Shown: positions 55,741 to 64,000 of the stretch, one piece after another | Numbering within the stretch: position 1 is the stretch's first letter | Layout: the number at the start of each line of letters is the position of its first letter | Assembly (NCBI RefSeq): GCF_001427605.1 | Contig: NZ_LMGZ01000020.1 | Span: forward strand, 24,056-88,055 | Source of the DNA: Devosia sp. Root635 | Lineage (GTDB): Bacteria > Pseudomonadota > Alphaproteobacteria > Rhizobiales > Devosiaceae | DNA: 64,000 nt | Reading direction: 5' to 3' | Program-made: the position numbers and the translations under genes | Notes under the pieces: model-generated | What the model saw: only the letters and a program-made list of their open reading frames with translations | Told to the model about the DNA's origin: nothing | The model's database searches: none

Positions 55741-56424
55741 ATGAAATCCCACAGCGACATCCTGCGCCTCGCGCCGTTCCAGGCCGTCATCTTCGATATG
55801 GACGGCACTCTGCTCGACACTGAAAGCGTCTTCAAGACCATCGTTTTCGAGGTCTGCACCGAGCTTGGCTTTGCCATGACCGACGCGGTGCATATGTCCA
55901 TGGTCGGCTCCAGCCATGAGCGGACTAGCCAGTTGCTGATCGAAGCCTATGGCGTGACCTTTCCCTATACCCTGTTCGACGAGCGCTGCCGGGTGATCAT
56001 GCGCGAGCGCAGCCATGCCGGCGTGCCGGTCAAGCCCGGCGCCCGGGAATTCATCGGCGAGCTGCGCGCGCGCGGCATTCCGACAGCGGTGGCGACCTCG
56101 TCGCGCAATCCCCATGCCACCCATCACCTGGGCGCGGCGGGCCTGCTCGACCTGTTCGAGACGGTGGTGACGCGCGACGACGTGGTCAATCCCAAGCCCC
56201 ATCCCGAGCCCTACCTGACGGCGGCGCGGCGGCTGGGCGTCGATCCGCTGGCCTGCCTGGCGCTCGAAGACAGCCATTCGGGCGTGCGCGCCGCTCATGC
56301 CGCCGGCATGCAGACCGTCATGGTGCCCGACCTGGTGCGCCCCGACGACGCCATCCGCGCCCTGGGCATTGCGGTGATGGAAAGCCTCGACCATGTGCGG
56401 CTGGCGGCGTTCCACAAAAGCTGA
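55741..56424 (+). CDS. HAD-superfamily hydrolase (phosphoglycolate phosphatase-like, subfamily IA)
   Basis: 227 residues. Motif I VIFDMDGTLLDTES at about residues 17-30 (nucleophile D19), a helical cap (about 33-95), motif II VATSSR near 118, motif III lysine in NPKPHPEPYL near 149, and motif IV LEDSHSG near 178. The family dephosphorylates small metabolites such as phosphoglycolate, beta-phosphoglucose or sugar phosphates. Specificity is unknown. Monocistronic between a repeat element and the SleB gene. Confidence 0.9.
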   Translation: MKSHSDILRLAPFQAVIFDMDGTLLDTESVFKTIVFEVCTELGFAMTDAVHMSMVGSSHERTSQLLIEAYGVTFPYTLFDERCRVIMRERSHAGVPVKPGAREFIGELRARGIPTAVATSSRNPHATHHLGAAGLLDLFETVVTRDDVVNPKPHPEPYLTAARRLGVDPLACLALEDSHSGVRAAHAAGMQTVMVPDLVRPDDAIRALGIAVMESLDHVRLAAFHKS

Positions 56425-56575
56425 GGCGAAGGGACCGCGGTATCCCGGCCACATCTCCACAGCAAAGCGCAGCGCGCCGGCCTTGCTTCGTAAACTTTTA
56501 TCTATCCCCGAAAGGCCTCCTTCACCAAGGGGCAAGTGCTTCAATTTACAGGGTTTTCATTCGCCGTCCCCTCGG

Positions 56576-56590
56576 TTAACCCTAACTTAA
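56576..56590. promoter_or_regulatory. CtrA box
   Basis: TTAA-CCCTAAC-TTAA fits the full CtrA consensus TTAA-N7-TTAA exactly. A further TTAACC half-site is at 56608-56613. Both lie 75-111 nt upstream of the SleB-type hydrolase start in an A/T-richer segment. In alphaproteobacteria CtrA controls cell-cycle, envelope and flagellar genes. Confidence 0.7.
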
Positions 56591-56686
56591 GAAGCTAACC
56601 GGCATAGTTAACCAGCCGTAAATTTCGGCTTCCATCGCCCGGTGACCTTGGATAGGGTGCCGGCCGGGAAGTGACCTGGGACCGCA

Positions 56687-57655
56687 ATGACGGCCCCCGG
56701 CAAAACGAAGGCCCGCCGGATATGGCTGGACGGGCTCAGGGGTAAGGACGGGGCATTGGGGCAGAGCTGGCAGAAGATTGCTGTGCGTGCGATTTCGCAT
56801 GTGCTTGCCCTGGGCGCTGTCGCGCTCGTGCTCTTCGTTACGCTCGCACCTGCCCATGCCGAAACCATCCGCGTTGCCGATGTAACCCCGCTGCCGGTGC
56901 CGGCCGATCTCATTGCCCTGCGCGCCCAGCCGGCCATCGGCCCGACGGCCGTACCGCTGGCTCCTGGCCAGCAGAAGCTGACGCCCGCTTTGCTCGCCAA
57001 TTATGTGGCGCGCCAGCAGGCGCTGCGGGCCATCGACGTGCTCGGCAACGAAGTGGGGGGTGAACTCACCTCCGACGTGCTGATGGGCTACATTGCCCGC
57101 GGCTCGATCGGCGGCAACAGCGCCGTCTCCGCCATTGCCAGCTTCACCAGCCCGGTCTCCAACCCCGAGCCGGCGCTCAACCCGCATTCGCTCGCCGCCT
57201 ATGTCGAAACCGGCTACCAGCCGCTGGCGCAGCGTCTCCAACACGCCAATGCCGAACGCGACTGCCTGGCCCAGGCCATCTATCACGAGGCGCGCGGCGA
57301 GAGTGAAGTGGGCCAGCTCGCGGTGGCCAATGTCATCGTCAACCGCGCTCGTTCCGGCAAGTTCCCGTCCACGCTGTGCGGCGTCGTCTACCAGAATGCC
57401 GACAAGGGCTACCACCGCTGCCAGTTCACCTTTGCCTGCGACGGCCGCACCGATGCGCCGGGCGAACGCCGCGCCTGGGCCCGCTCGGCCGCACTGGCGC
57501 AGGACGTCTATGCCGAATTCGCGCTGGGCGAACAGGTGGGCGCCGTACCGGGCTCCGCCCTCTACTACCACACGACCAATGTGAACCCGTCCTGGTCCAA
57601 CACCTACAATGCCGTCGCCCGGATCGGCTCGCATATCTTCTATTCGCCCAACTGA
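56687..57655 (+). CDS. Cell wall hydrolase, SleB type
   Basis: 322 residues. A membrane or signal segment is at about residues 33-57 (SHVLALGAVALVLFVTLAPAHA), a linker region follows, and the Hydrolase_2 (SleB) domain occupies the last 135 residues, with DCLAQAIYHEARGESEVGQLAVANVI holding the catalytic glutamate in YHEARGE, then YHRCQFTFACDG. Such proteins cut peptidoglycan as lytic enzymes. They are used in germination in Bacillus, but in alphaproteobacteria are linked to cell division or envelope turnover. The upstream CtrA box supports cell-cycle control. No OmpA or LysM motif is seen. Confidence 0.9.
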   Translation: MTAPGKTKARRIWLDGLRGKDGALGQSWQKIAVRAISHVLALGAVALVLFVTLAPAHAETIRVADVTPLPVPADLIALRAQPAIGPTAVPLAPGQQKLTPALLANYVARQQALRAIDVLGNEVGGELTSDVLMGYIARGSIGGNSAVSAIASFTSPVSNPEPALNPHSLAAYVETGYQPLAQRLQHANAERDCLAQAIYHEARGESEVGQLAVANVIVNRARSGKFPSTLCGVVYQNADKGYHRCQFTFACDGRTDAPGERRAWARSAALAQDVYAEFALGEQVGAVPGSALYYHTTNVNPSWSNTYNAVARIGSHIFYSPN

Positions 57656-57759
57656 GGCGGGATTCCTTAGTTTCGTGCTGAACGGCGCCATGGCTCGTGC
57701 CTCGCGGTGGGATGGCAGCGAGCGGCCCCCGTGACGGCTACATCATTCCCTAGCCATCG

Positions 57760-57850
57760 ATCGTCACCCTCGGGCTTGACCCGAGGGCTCTGCACTGGCG
57801 GGCCACTCGGCAAGTACAGTGTCCTCGGGTCAAGCCCGAGGATGACGGCC
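57760..57850. repeat. Palindromic intergenic repeats (family 2 relative)
   Basis: Two inverted copies of CCTCGGGCTTGACCCGAGGG (57769-57789; reverse form about 57822-57844) around an AGTGCAG...CAAGTACAGTG core. Each copy is itself a palindrome. Related palindromes occur at 24489. No coding content and no attached gene. Confidence 0.7.
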
Positions 57851-57900
57851 GGTGGGTGGAGCGGCTATCGAGTTCGCGAGCGCCCGGGGGTGAGCCCTAA

Positions 57901-57962
57901 CCACCTTGCGGCTGCGGCTTGACCTCGGGATGGATCCCGGCTCAAGGCCGGGATGACATCGA
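57901..57962. repeat. Palindromic intergenic repeat (family 2, copy 2, inverted)
   Basis: The sequence CTCGGGATGGATCCCGGC followed by TCAAGGCCGGGATGACATCG is the reverse complement of 24400-24440, and the match extends to the CCACCTTGCGGCTG end. Between the SleB gene and pckA, in a 409-nt gap with no gene. Confidence 0.75.
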
Positions 57963-58012
57963 GGGTGGGCGGGATGTGCCCCTAATGCGGCGCATCGGCG
58001 ATCGCCGCCCCA

Positions 58013-58054
58013 CAAAAAAAAAGGGCGCCCGGTGGGGCGCCCTTGGCGTCTCGG
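58013..58054 (-). terminator. Rho-independent terminator of pckA
   Basis: On the minus strand: AAGGGCGCCCC-ACC-GGGCGCCCTT stem followed by a run of nine T. It begins 11 nt after the pckA stop. A textbook intrinsic terminator. Confidence 0.92.
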
Positions 58055-58064
58055 GAGGAGACGG

Positions 58065-59657
58065 TTATTCGGCGGCTTGCGCCAGGCGCGGGCCGGGTTC
58101 GGCATTGGCTTCGGTGCCGAATTTTTCGAAATTGCGGCGGAACAGGCCGGCCAGATGCAGGGCCTGGTTGTCATAGGCCTCGGCATCGGCCCAGGTGAGG
58201 CGCGGGGTCAGCAGGCGCGTGTCGACGCCCGGAACCGAGAGCGGCACGGCAAAGCCGAACAGTTCGTCGATCCGCGTCTCGGCCGTGTCGAGGCTCCCAT
58301 CGAGCGCCGCGGTCAGCAGGCGCCTTGTCGAGGCGATGTCGATGCGCTTGCCCACGCCATGCCCGCCCCCGGTCCAGCCGGTATTGAGCAGCCAGGTGGC
58401 TGCGCCGGTCTTGCGCAGCTTTTCGGCCAGCATGTCGCCATAGACAGTGGGGTGCAGCGGCATGAACGGCGCGCCGAAGCAGGCCGAGAACGTGGCCTGC
58501 GGCTCGGTGACGCCACGCTCGGTGCCGGCCACCTTGGCGGTATAGCCCGACAGGAAGTGGTAGACCGCCTGTTCGGGGGTAAGCCGGGCAATCGGCGGCA
58601 GCACGCCGAAGGCGTCGGCAGTGAGGAACACCACGGTTTTGGGCGTGCCGCCGACGCTGCCCTTGGCGATGGCCGGCAGCACATGGATGGGATAGGCGGC
58701 GCGGGTATTTTCGGTGAGCGAGATATCGTCGAAATCGGGCACCTTGCCGCTGTCGATGACGACATTTTCCAGCACCGTGCCGAAACGTCTGGTGGCCGCG
58801 AAGATTTCCGGCTCGGCACTGGCGCTGAGCTTGACCGTCTTGGCGTAGCAGCCGCCTTCGAGATTGAAGACGCCGTCTTCGCTCCAGCCGTGTTCGTCAT
58901 CGCCGATCAGCGGCCGGTCCGGATCGTTGGAAAGCGTGGTCTTGCCGGTGCCCGACAGGCCGAAGAACAGCGCGGCCTCGCCATCCTTGCCGAGGTTGGC
59001 CGAGCAGTGCATCGGCAGAACGCCCTGGCGCGGGGCGTGGAAGTTGAACAGAGAAAACACGCTCTTCTTGATTTCGCCGGCATAGGACGTGCCGGCGATG
59101 ACCACGATATTGCGGCTCATGTCGAGCGCGATCACCGTATCGCTGCGGCTGCCGTGACGGGCCGGGTCGGCCCGGAAATGGGGGGCATGGACGATGGTGA
59201 CCTGGGTCGGATCGGCCCCGGCCTCGACCATCTCGCCGGGGCGGATCAGCAGATTGCGGATGAACAGCGCATGCCAGGCGCTGGGGGTCATGACGGTAAC
59301 GGCATATTGGTGGCGGGGATCGGCACCGGCAAGGAGGTCCTGGCGATAGACGCCGTGCCCACCCAGGGCCGCCACCGCATCACCCAGCAGCACATCGAAA
59401 TGGGAGGGGCTCATGGCGCCCGAATTGTCCCACCAGACGCTGTCCTCGGTAAGGCCGTCGCGCACGATGAACTTGTCCTTGGGCGAGCGGCCGGTAAAGG
59501 CGCCGGTGCGCACCGAGACGGCGCCGTCGGCGGTCAATTCGGATTCCTCGCCCATCAGCGAGCGTGCAACCAGCACCGGGGCGATGTCGTTGAGCGATAC
59601 CGAGCCGGCCCGTGCGGCAATCTGGCTCCTGAGAGCGTCGTGGTCGAAGAGGGTCAT
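58065..59657 (-). CDS. pckA: Phosphoenolpyruvate carboxykinase (ATP)
   Basis: 530 residues from ATG at 59657 ([12 protein letters not shown]), the usual size. Kinase-1a loop [11 protein letters not shown] at about 234, preceded by the PEPCK signature region with [16 protein letters not shown]-terminal LNTGWTGG and RLTW. It converts oxaloacetate to PEP with ATP and opens gluconeogenesis. Divergent from chvI, as in other Hyphomicrobiales, where ChvI influences pckA expression. A strong terminator follows. Confidence 0.95.
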   Translation of the reverse strand: MTLFDHDALRSQIAARAGSVSLNDIAPVLVARSLMGEESELTADGAVSVRTGAFTGRSPKDKFIVRDGLTEDSVWWDNSGAMSPSHFDVLLGDAVAALGGHGVYRQDLLAGADPRHQYAVTVMTPSAWHALFIRNLLIRPGEMVEAGADPTQVTIVHAPHFRADPARHGSRSDTVIALDMSRNIVVIAGTSYAGEIKKSVFSLFNFHAPRQGVLPMHCSANLGKDGEAALFFGLSGTGKTTLSNDPDRPLIGDDEHGWSEDGVFNLEGGCYAKTVKLSASAEPEIFAATRRFGTVLENVVIDSGKVPDFDDISLTENTRAAYPIHVLPAIAKGSVGGTPKTVVFLTADAFGVLPPIARLTPEQAVYHFLSGYTAKVAGTERGVTEPQATFSACFGAPFMPLHPTVYGDMLAEKLRKTGAATWLLNTGWTGGGHGVGKRIDIASTRRLLTAALDGSLDTAETRIDELFGFAVPLSVPGVDTRLLTPRLTWADAEAYDNQALHLAGLFRRNFEKFGTEANAEPGPRLAQAAE

Positions 59658-59903
59658 TACGCTGTGCTCCGTCGCCCGGCAGCATGGCGCCACCGGCTAT
59701 GGGGCGGAAAATACGGGGTGAACTCGTCGTACAACCATCCCGAAATCGGTCTTAAGACGGAAGTTGCATCGCGCCGGAAGGTCGCACCACCCGTTGTGCT
59801 TCCCTTGGCCGCGCCTTATTTAACGCGTAATTGTCGCCTGCAAGCAGGGTTCACGGCCAAGATGGCCGCATGCCTGCAAGCGTCCGAACAAGAAAGGCAG
59901 ACC

Positions 59904-60614
59904 ATGCCCAAGATCGCCCTGGTGGATGACGACCGCAATATCCTGACCTCAGTGTCCCTGACGCTGGAGGCCGAGGGGTATCAGGTCGCCACCTATACCG
60001 ACGGAGCCTCGGGACTGGAGGGGCTGACCACCGACAAGCCGGACCTGGCCATTCTCGACATCAAGATGCCGCGCATGGACGGCATGGAACTGCTGCGCCG
60101 CCTGCGGCAGAAATCCGACGTGCCGGTGATCTTCCTCACCTCCAAGGACGAGGAAATCGACGAGCTGTTCGGCCTCAAGATGGGCGCCGACGATTTCATC
60201 ACCAAGCCGTTCAGCCAGCGCCTGCTGGTCGAGCGGGTCAAGGCCATCCTGCGCCGCGCCGCGCCGCGCGATCCCTCGACGCCCCCCGGCACCCAGGAAG
60301 TGGGCGGCAAGGCGCTGATCGAGCGCGGTTCGCTGGTGATGGACGAAGAGCGCCACACCTGCACCTGGAAGGGCCAGCGCGTGACCCTGACCGTCACCGA
60401 ATTTTTGATCCTGCAGGCGCTGGCTTTGCGGCCCGGCGTGGTCAAGTCGCGCAATGCGCTGATGGACGCCGCCTATGACGACCAGGTCTATGTCGACGAT
60501 CGCACCATCGACAGCCACATCAAGCGGCTGCGCAAGAAGTTCAAGGCGACCGACGACGACTTCGAGATGATCGAGACGCTTTATGGCGTCGGCTATCGCT
60601 TCAAGGAGCAGTAA
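59904..60614 (+). CDS. chvI: Response regulator ChvI (OmpR family)
   Basis: 236 residues. The receiver domain has the acidic pocket DDD at residues 8-10, phosphoacceptor D52 in [10 protein letters not shown], and conserved K in TKPF. The C-terminal winged helix (about 140-230) includes [29 protein letters not shown]. In rhizobia and Brucella (as BvrR) ChvI controls acid response, envelope and host interaction genes. It follows a pckA-divergent promoter, and chvG starts 9 nt after its stop. Confidence 0.94.
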   Translation: MPKIALVDDDRNILTSVSLTLEAEGYQVATYTDGASGLEGLTTDKPDLAILDIKMPRMDGMELLRRLRQKSDVPVIFLTSKDEEIDELFGLKMGADDFITKPFSQRLLVERVKAILRRAAPRDPSTPPGTQEVGGKALIERGSLVMDEERHTCTWKGQRVTLTVTEFLILQALALRPGVVKSRNALMDAAYDDQVYVDDRTIDSHIKRLRKKFKATDDDFEMIETLYGVGYRFKEQ

Positions 60615-60623
60615 GCACAACAA

Positions 60624-62435
60624 GTGGCCATTCTCGACCCGGAGACCGAGCACAAACCCGACGCGACGCAGGACTGGCGCGCGCCGGGGCCGGACGAGAG
60701 CGGCGCCAAGCCCGCGCGCACCCCGCGCAGCCGCTGGCGGCTGGTGGTGACACCCTTCGCCAAGGTGGTCGGGGCGATCTTCCGCTTTCTCGACTTCACC
60801 ATCTTTTCCAGCCTCACCCGCCGCATCATCGTGCTCAACCTGGTGGGGCTGCTGGTGCTGGTGGTGGGCATCCTCTACCTCAATCAGTGGCGTGCCGGGC
60901 TGATCGACGCGCGGGTGCAATCCTTGCGCGTGCAGGGCGAAATCATCGCCGCCGCCATTGCGGCCTCGGCCACGGTCGATAGCGACGTGATCTCGATCAA
61001 CCCCGAACGCCTGCTGCAATTGCAGGGCGACGGCACGGTATCCTCGCTCTCCTATTTCGATCCGATGCTCGAATTTCCGATCAATCCCGAGCGGGTGGCG
61101 CCACTGCTGCGCAACCTCATCACCCCGACCCGCACCCGTGCCCGCATCTACGACCAGGGCGGGCTGATGATCCTCGACAGCGACAATATCTATGCCCGCG
61201 GCGAGGTGATGCGGCAGATCATCGAAACCAAGCAGGGCGGCGATTTCTTCCTGTGGGACTGGTGGAACGCCATCCTCTCCTGGGTGCCGGGCGACAATTA
61301 CCCCAAATACCAGGAGCATGGCGTCGACGAAGGCAGCCGCTATCCCGAAGTGGCCTCGGCGCTGGCCGGAGCGCCGGCCGATTTCGTGCGCGTCGACGGG
61401 CAGAACCAGCTCGTCGTCTCGGTCGCCGTTCCGGTGCAGCGCCTGCGCGCCACGGTCGGCGCCATCCTGCTCTCGACCGCGCCGGGCGACATCGATTCCA
61501 TCGTGGCGCAGGAGCGCTGGGGCATATTGCGCATCGCGCTGATTGCGGCGGCGGTGCAGGTGGCCCTGTCGCTGGCCTTGGCAGGCACCATTGCCGGGCC
61601 GATGCGGCGCCTGTCGGCCGCGGCCGAGCGGGTGCAGACGGCCGGCAATGCCCGCGCCGAAATCCCCGATTTCTCCGACCGTCCCGACGAGATCGGGCAC
61701 CTGTCGGGCGCGTTGCGGCGCATGACCGACGCGCTTTACAACCGCATCGAAGCCATCGAGCGCTTTGCCGCCGATGTGGCCCACGAACTCAAAAACCCGC
61801 TGACCAGCCTGCGGAGCGCCGTCGAAACCCTGCCGCTGGCCAAGCGCCCGGAGGATCGCGAGCGGCTCAACGCCATCATCCAGCACGATGTGAAACGCCT
61901 CGACCGGCTGATAACCGACATTTCCAGCGCCAGCCGTCTCGATGCCGAACTGGCCCGCGAAAGCTCGGAGCGGGTCGATGTGGAAAAGCTGGCCGAAGCC
62001 ATGGTGGCGATCCAGGAGGATGTGGCGCAGGGTCGCGGCGTGACAGTGGAGATGGTCAAGCGCAGCGGCAAGGGCGCCGCCATCGTCACCGGCCACGAAA
62101 GCCGGCTGGCGCAGGTTTTCGCCAATCTCATCGACAATGCGGTGAGCTTCTCGCCCGAGGGTGGCGTGGTGCGCGTGGCCCTGTCCATCGACCCCGAAAC
62201 CATCACCGTGACCGTGGCCGACGAGGGGCGCGGCATTTCCGGCGATGTCGGCAAGATCTTCCAGCGCTTCTATACCGACCGGCCCGACACCGAGAGTTTC
62301 GGCGACCATTCGGGGCTGGGCCTCTCCATTTCCAAGCAGATCGTGGAGGCCCACAAGGGCACGATCCGGGCCGGCAACCGCCCCGATCGCTCGGGGGCCG
62401 TGTTCACGATTGTCTTGCCGCGCGCGCGCAAATAG
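60624..62435 (+). CDS. chvG: Sensor histidine kinase ChvG
   Basis: 603 residues from GTG at 60624. Membrane segments at about residues 70-92 and 297-320 flank a periplasmic sensor of roughly 205 residues. HAMP (about 320-370), HisKA with phosphoacceptor H387 in AADVAHELKNPLTSLR, and the HATPase domain with VFANLIDNAVSF and GLGLSISKQIVE. It phosphorylates ChvI. In rhizobia ChvG is held back by periplasmic ExoR; no exoR is in the window. Overlapping operon with hprK 9 nt downstream. Confidence 0.94.
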   Translation: MAILDPETEHKPDATQDWRAPGPDESGAKPARTPRSRWRLVVTPFAKVVGAIFRFLDFTIFSSLTRRIIVLNLVGLLVLVVGILYLNQWRAGLIDARVQSLRVQGEIIAAAIAASATVDSDVISINPERLLQLQGDGTVSSLSYFDPMLEFPINPERVAPLLRNLITPTRTRARIYDQGGLMILDSDNIYARGEVMRQIIETKQGGDFFLWDWWNAILSWVPGDNYPKYQEHGVDEGSRYPEVASALAGAPADFVRVDGQNQLVVSVAVPVQRLRATVGAILLSTAPGDIDSIVAQERWGILRIALIAAAVQVALSLALAGTIAGPMRRLSAAAERVQTAGNARAEIPDFSDRPDEIGHLSGALRRMTDALYNRIEAIERFAADVAHELKNPLTSLRSAVETLPLAKRPEDRERLNAIIQHDVKRLDRLITDISSASRLDAELARESSERVDVEKLAEAMVAIQEDVAQGRGVTVEMVKRSGKGAAIVTGHESRLAQVFANLIDNAVSFSPEGGVVRVALSIDPETITVTVADEGRGISGDVGKIFQRFYTDRPDTESFGDHSGLGLSISKQIVEAHKGTIRAGNRPDRSGAVFTIVLPRARK

Positions 62436-62444
62436 ATTGGCGCC

Positions 62445-62915
62445 ATGAGCAAGCCTAAAAACGTGCATGGCACGGGACTGTTACTGGGTTCGACCGGCAT
62501 ATTGCTGCGCGGCCCTTCGGGCGCGGGCAAGTCGGTGCTGGCGCTGTCGCTGCTGGATCGCTGGGAGGGGCGGGGCCTGCCGGCCTTTCTGGTTTCCGAC
62601 GACCGCGTCGATCTGGTGCAGACCGGGCGCGATCTCAGCATGAAGGCACCCGACACGCTTGCCGGTCTCATCGAGCTGCGCGGGCGCGGCATCGTCAAGC
62701 GGCCGCACAAGAGCCTGGTGACGCTGAACCTGGTGATCGACCTGGTGCCGGACCTGGTGCGCATGCTCGAGGAAGACACCATGGTCACCGAAATTTCCGG
62801 GACAAAGCTGGCGCGGGCGCCGGTGCCGTCGGCCGACGTGGTGAGCGTCGGCCACCAGATGCTGCTGGTCATCGAAGCCATTGCCGCCCTGGGCGGCGAC
62901 ACGGCCGCGCTGTGA
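62445..62915 (+). CDS. hprK: HPr kinase/phosphorylase, short alphaproteobacterial form
   Basis: 156 residues, only the C-terminal catalytic part of the Bacillus protein, as is normal in alphaproteobacteria. Walker A GPSGAGKS is at about residues 24-31, followed by the VSDDRV segment and LIELRGRGIVKRP, which match the HprK signature. It phosphorylates HPr on serine in response to metabolic state. It starts 9 nt after chvG and precedes EIIA(Man) and HPr genes. Confidence 0.93.
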   Translation: MSKPKNVHGTGLLLGSTGILLRGPSGAGKSVLALSLLDRWEGRGLPAFLVSDDRVDLVQTGRDLSMKAPDTLAGLIELRGRGIVKRPHKSLVTLNLVIDLVPDLVRMLEEDTMVTEISGTKLARAPVPSADVVSVGHQMLLVIEAIAALGGDTAAL

Positions 62916-63090
62916 CAAAAAACAACTTGAATCACCGCCCATCCGGGCCGAGACTGCACCATGCTCGTCCTTCGGGGCTGGGTTCGCGTTCGCATCGGCG
63001 TTGTTCCTGGGATGCGGGCAGGGGGCAGGATTTACTGGAATGCCGCGCGCGCCAACGGGTTGGCGCGGCCCGGCAGGCTGGGGACGTTGC

Positions 63091-63492
63091 ATGATTGGTC
63101 TGGTTCTGGTGACGCACGGCGCGCTTGCCAATGAATTCAAGTCGGCCCTTGAACATGTCGTGGGGCCGCAGGACTTCTGCGAGACCATCGCCATCGGTCC
63201 CGACGACAATATGGAAAATCGCCGCAACGATATCCTTGCCGCCATCGACAAGGTCGATGATGGCGCCGGCGTCATCATCCTCACCGACATGTTCGGCGGC
63301 ACCCCATCCAACCTGGCCATTTCGGTGATGCAGAACCGCGATGTGGAAGTGATTGCCGGGGTGAACCTGCCCATGCTGGTCAAGCTCGGCCGCGTCCGCG
63401 CCGACATGGACATCAAGGATGCGGTGAACCTGGCCCAGGAGGCAGGCCGCAAATACATCACCGTCGCCAATTCCATCCTGGGGGCCGGCTGA
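63091..63492 (+). CDS. PTS system EIIA component, mannose family
   Basis: 133 residues. MIGLVLVTHGALANEF with the phosphoacceptor H9, then VIILTDMFGGTPSNLAI at about 62-78, diagnostic of mannose-family EIIA. No EIIB/EIIC genes follow, and the protein is taken to act in PTS signalling rather than sugar uptake in alphaproteobacteria. A 175-nt gap separates it from hprK. HPr follows 20 nt after its stop. Confidence 0.92.
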   Translation: MIGLVLVTHGALANEFKSALEHVVGPQDFCETIAIGPDDNMENRRNDILAAIDKVDDGAGVIILTDMFGGTPSNLAISVMQNRDVEVIAGVNLPMLVKLGRVRADMDIKDAVNLAQEAGRKYITVANSILGAG

Positions 63493-63511
63493 ACATGCGG
63501 AGGGCACCGTG

Positions 63512-63823
63512 ATGGATGGCGCAGCCGGCGGCAGCCGGGCCGTTGCCCAGCAACTGACCATCGTCAACCGCAAGGGCCTGCATGCCCGCGCCTCGGCCCG
63601 CTTCGTGCGCACCGCCGAGTGCTTCGACGCCACTATTCACGTCATCAAGGACGGCACATCGGTCGAGGGCAATTCGATCATGGGCCTGATGATGCTGGGC
63701 GCCGGGCCGGGCAGCACCATCCTGGTGCAGGCCAGCGGCAAACAGGCCCGCGAAGCGCTGGAGGCGATCGTGGAACTGGTGAATAACGGGTTTGATGAGG
63801 ATGTTGAGGGCGCGTCGGGGTAG
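63512..63823 (+). CDS. ptsH: HPr phosphocarrier protein
   Basis: 103 residues, slightly longer than E. coli HPr because of an A/G-rich N-terminus and a C-terminal tail. The catalytic loop KGLHARASARF holds H24, and GNSIMGLMML holds S55, the site of HprK phosphorylation. ATG at 63512 with GGAGGG seven bases upstream is preferred to GTG at 63509. Together with HprK and EIIA(Man) it forms the nitrogen/carbon PTS signalling branch downstream of ChvG/ChvI. Confidence 0.93.
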   Translation: MDGAAGGSRAVAQQLTIVNRKGLHARASARFVRTAECFDATIHVIKDGTSVEGNSIMGLMMLGAGPGSTILVQASGKQAREALEAIVELVNNGFDEDVEGASG

Positions 63824-63903
63824 GGGCCATCCGAGAACCCCACCCCACTCCCTCGCCCTCCTCAGGCGCTGGGAGGCGGCACTGTGCCATGGGCGTGCGC
63901 CCA

Positions 63904-64000
63904 CCCTCCCCCTTGAGGGGAGGGTAGCGTCGCTCGGCCCGCAGGGCCGTAGCAGAGCTGGGGAGGGGTGGTTCCGTGGGTGACTGAAGGACCCCCTCCC
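63904..64000. repeat. Intergenic TIR element, copy F (cut by window end)
   Basis: Arm CCCTCCCCCTTGAGGGGAGG, then GTAGCGTCGCTCGGCCCGCAG, GCAGAGCTGGGGAGGGGTGG and the TGACTGAAGGACCCCC end. It is the inverted equivalent of copy E across about 90 bp. The other arm would lie just outside the window. Confidence 0.75.

Noticed and set aside
57656..58012. A gene between the SleB hydrolase and pckA
   Set aside because: Only palindromic repeats and the pckA terminator are found; open frames are short and shift through the repeats.
62881..63492. Longer start for the EIIA protein, 203 residues
   Set aside because: The added N-terminus is not similar to EIIA. The ATG at 63091 gives the complete domain starting MIGLVLVTHG.
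15232..64000. CRISPR array
   Set aside because: The repeated G/C-rich elements are far apart, palindromic at their ends and not regularly spaced; no cas genes are present.

Overview
The window is about 64 kb of dense, GC-rich chromosomal DNA from an alphaproteobacterium, most likely of the order Hyphomicrobiales and possibly Devosia-like. The strongest markers are the pckA / chvI-chvG-hprK-EIIA(Man)-HPr block, a RirA-type Rrf2 iron regulator with its three-cysteine cluster, a DUF1045-phnM-phnN block, a ScfR/PccR-type regulator divergent from propionyl-CoA carboxylase, and a perfect CtrA box. The genus is inference. I found no rRNA, tRNA, phage, transposase or CRISPR array.

Left part (1-23 kb) is a carbohydrate and small-molecule uptake region. 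It starts inside a sugar ABC transporter operon (two permeases, a MalK-type ATPase) that carries a GH127 beta-L-arabinofuranosidase. Next comes a peptide-type ABC importer whose two ATPases are fused in one polypeptide, followed without a gap by a fumarase/aspartase-superfamily lyase, an NtaB-type flavin reductase and a LysR regulator. A divergently controlled locus then follows: LacI regulator, sugar-binding protein, two permeases, GH38 alpha-mannosidase, ATPase and a ROK-type repressor, probably for alpha-mannoside use.

Middle (23-35 kb): an HU/IHF-like protein and rirA are divergent. A roughly 1.1 kb non-coding stretch holds a composite inverted repeat, a candidate small RNA with an iron-operator-like palindrome and a strong intrinsic terminator, and palindromic repeats. 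Then come an Uup-type ABC-F ATPase, an orphan LacI regulator, two small proteins, a minus-strand block (DUF1045 2H phosphoesterase, phnM, phnN, two small ORFs), and a plus-strand group of glycerate 2-kinase, VOC protein and an L-arabinose/D-galactose 1-dehydrogenase-like enzyme.

Right part (35-64 kb): a complete five-gene dipeptide-type ABC importer, a Gfo/Idh/MocA oxidoreductase, a CHASE-PAS-GGDEF-EAL protein, and a propionate-to-succinyl-CoA operon (pccB, pccA, methylmalonyl-CoA mutase, epimerase) with a DeoR regulator attached and a ScfR/PccR-type regulator divergent from it. Housekeeping genes follow: gamma carbonic anhydrase, SelO, a HAD phosphatase, a SleB-type cell-wall hydrolase behind a CtrA box, pckA, and the ChvI/ChvG two-component system with the nitrogen/carbon PTS components HprK, EIIA(Man) and HPr.

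The most interesting non-coding signals are (i) the candidate RirA-linked sRNA at about 24.22-24.39 kb, (ii) a family of short elements with G/C-rich terminal inverted repeats scattered between genes (six copies or fragments), (iii) stem-loops placed after all three complete solute-binding-protein genes, and (iv) repeated LacI-type operators in the mannosidase control region.
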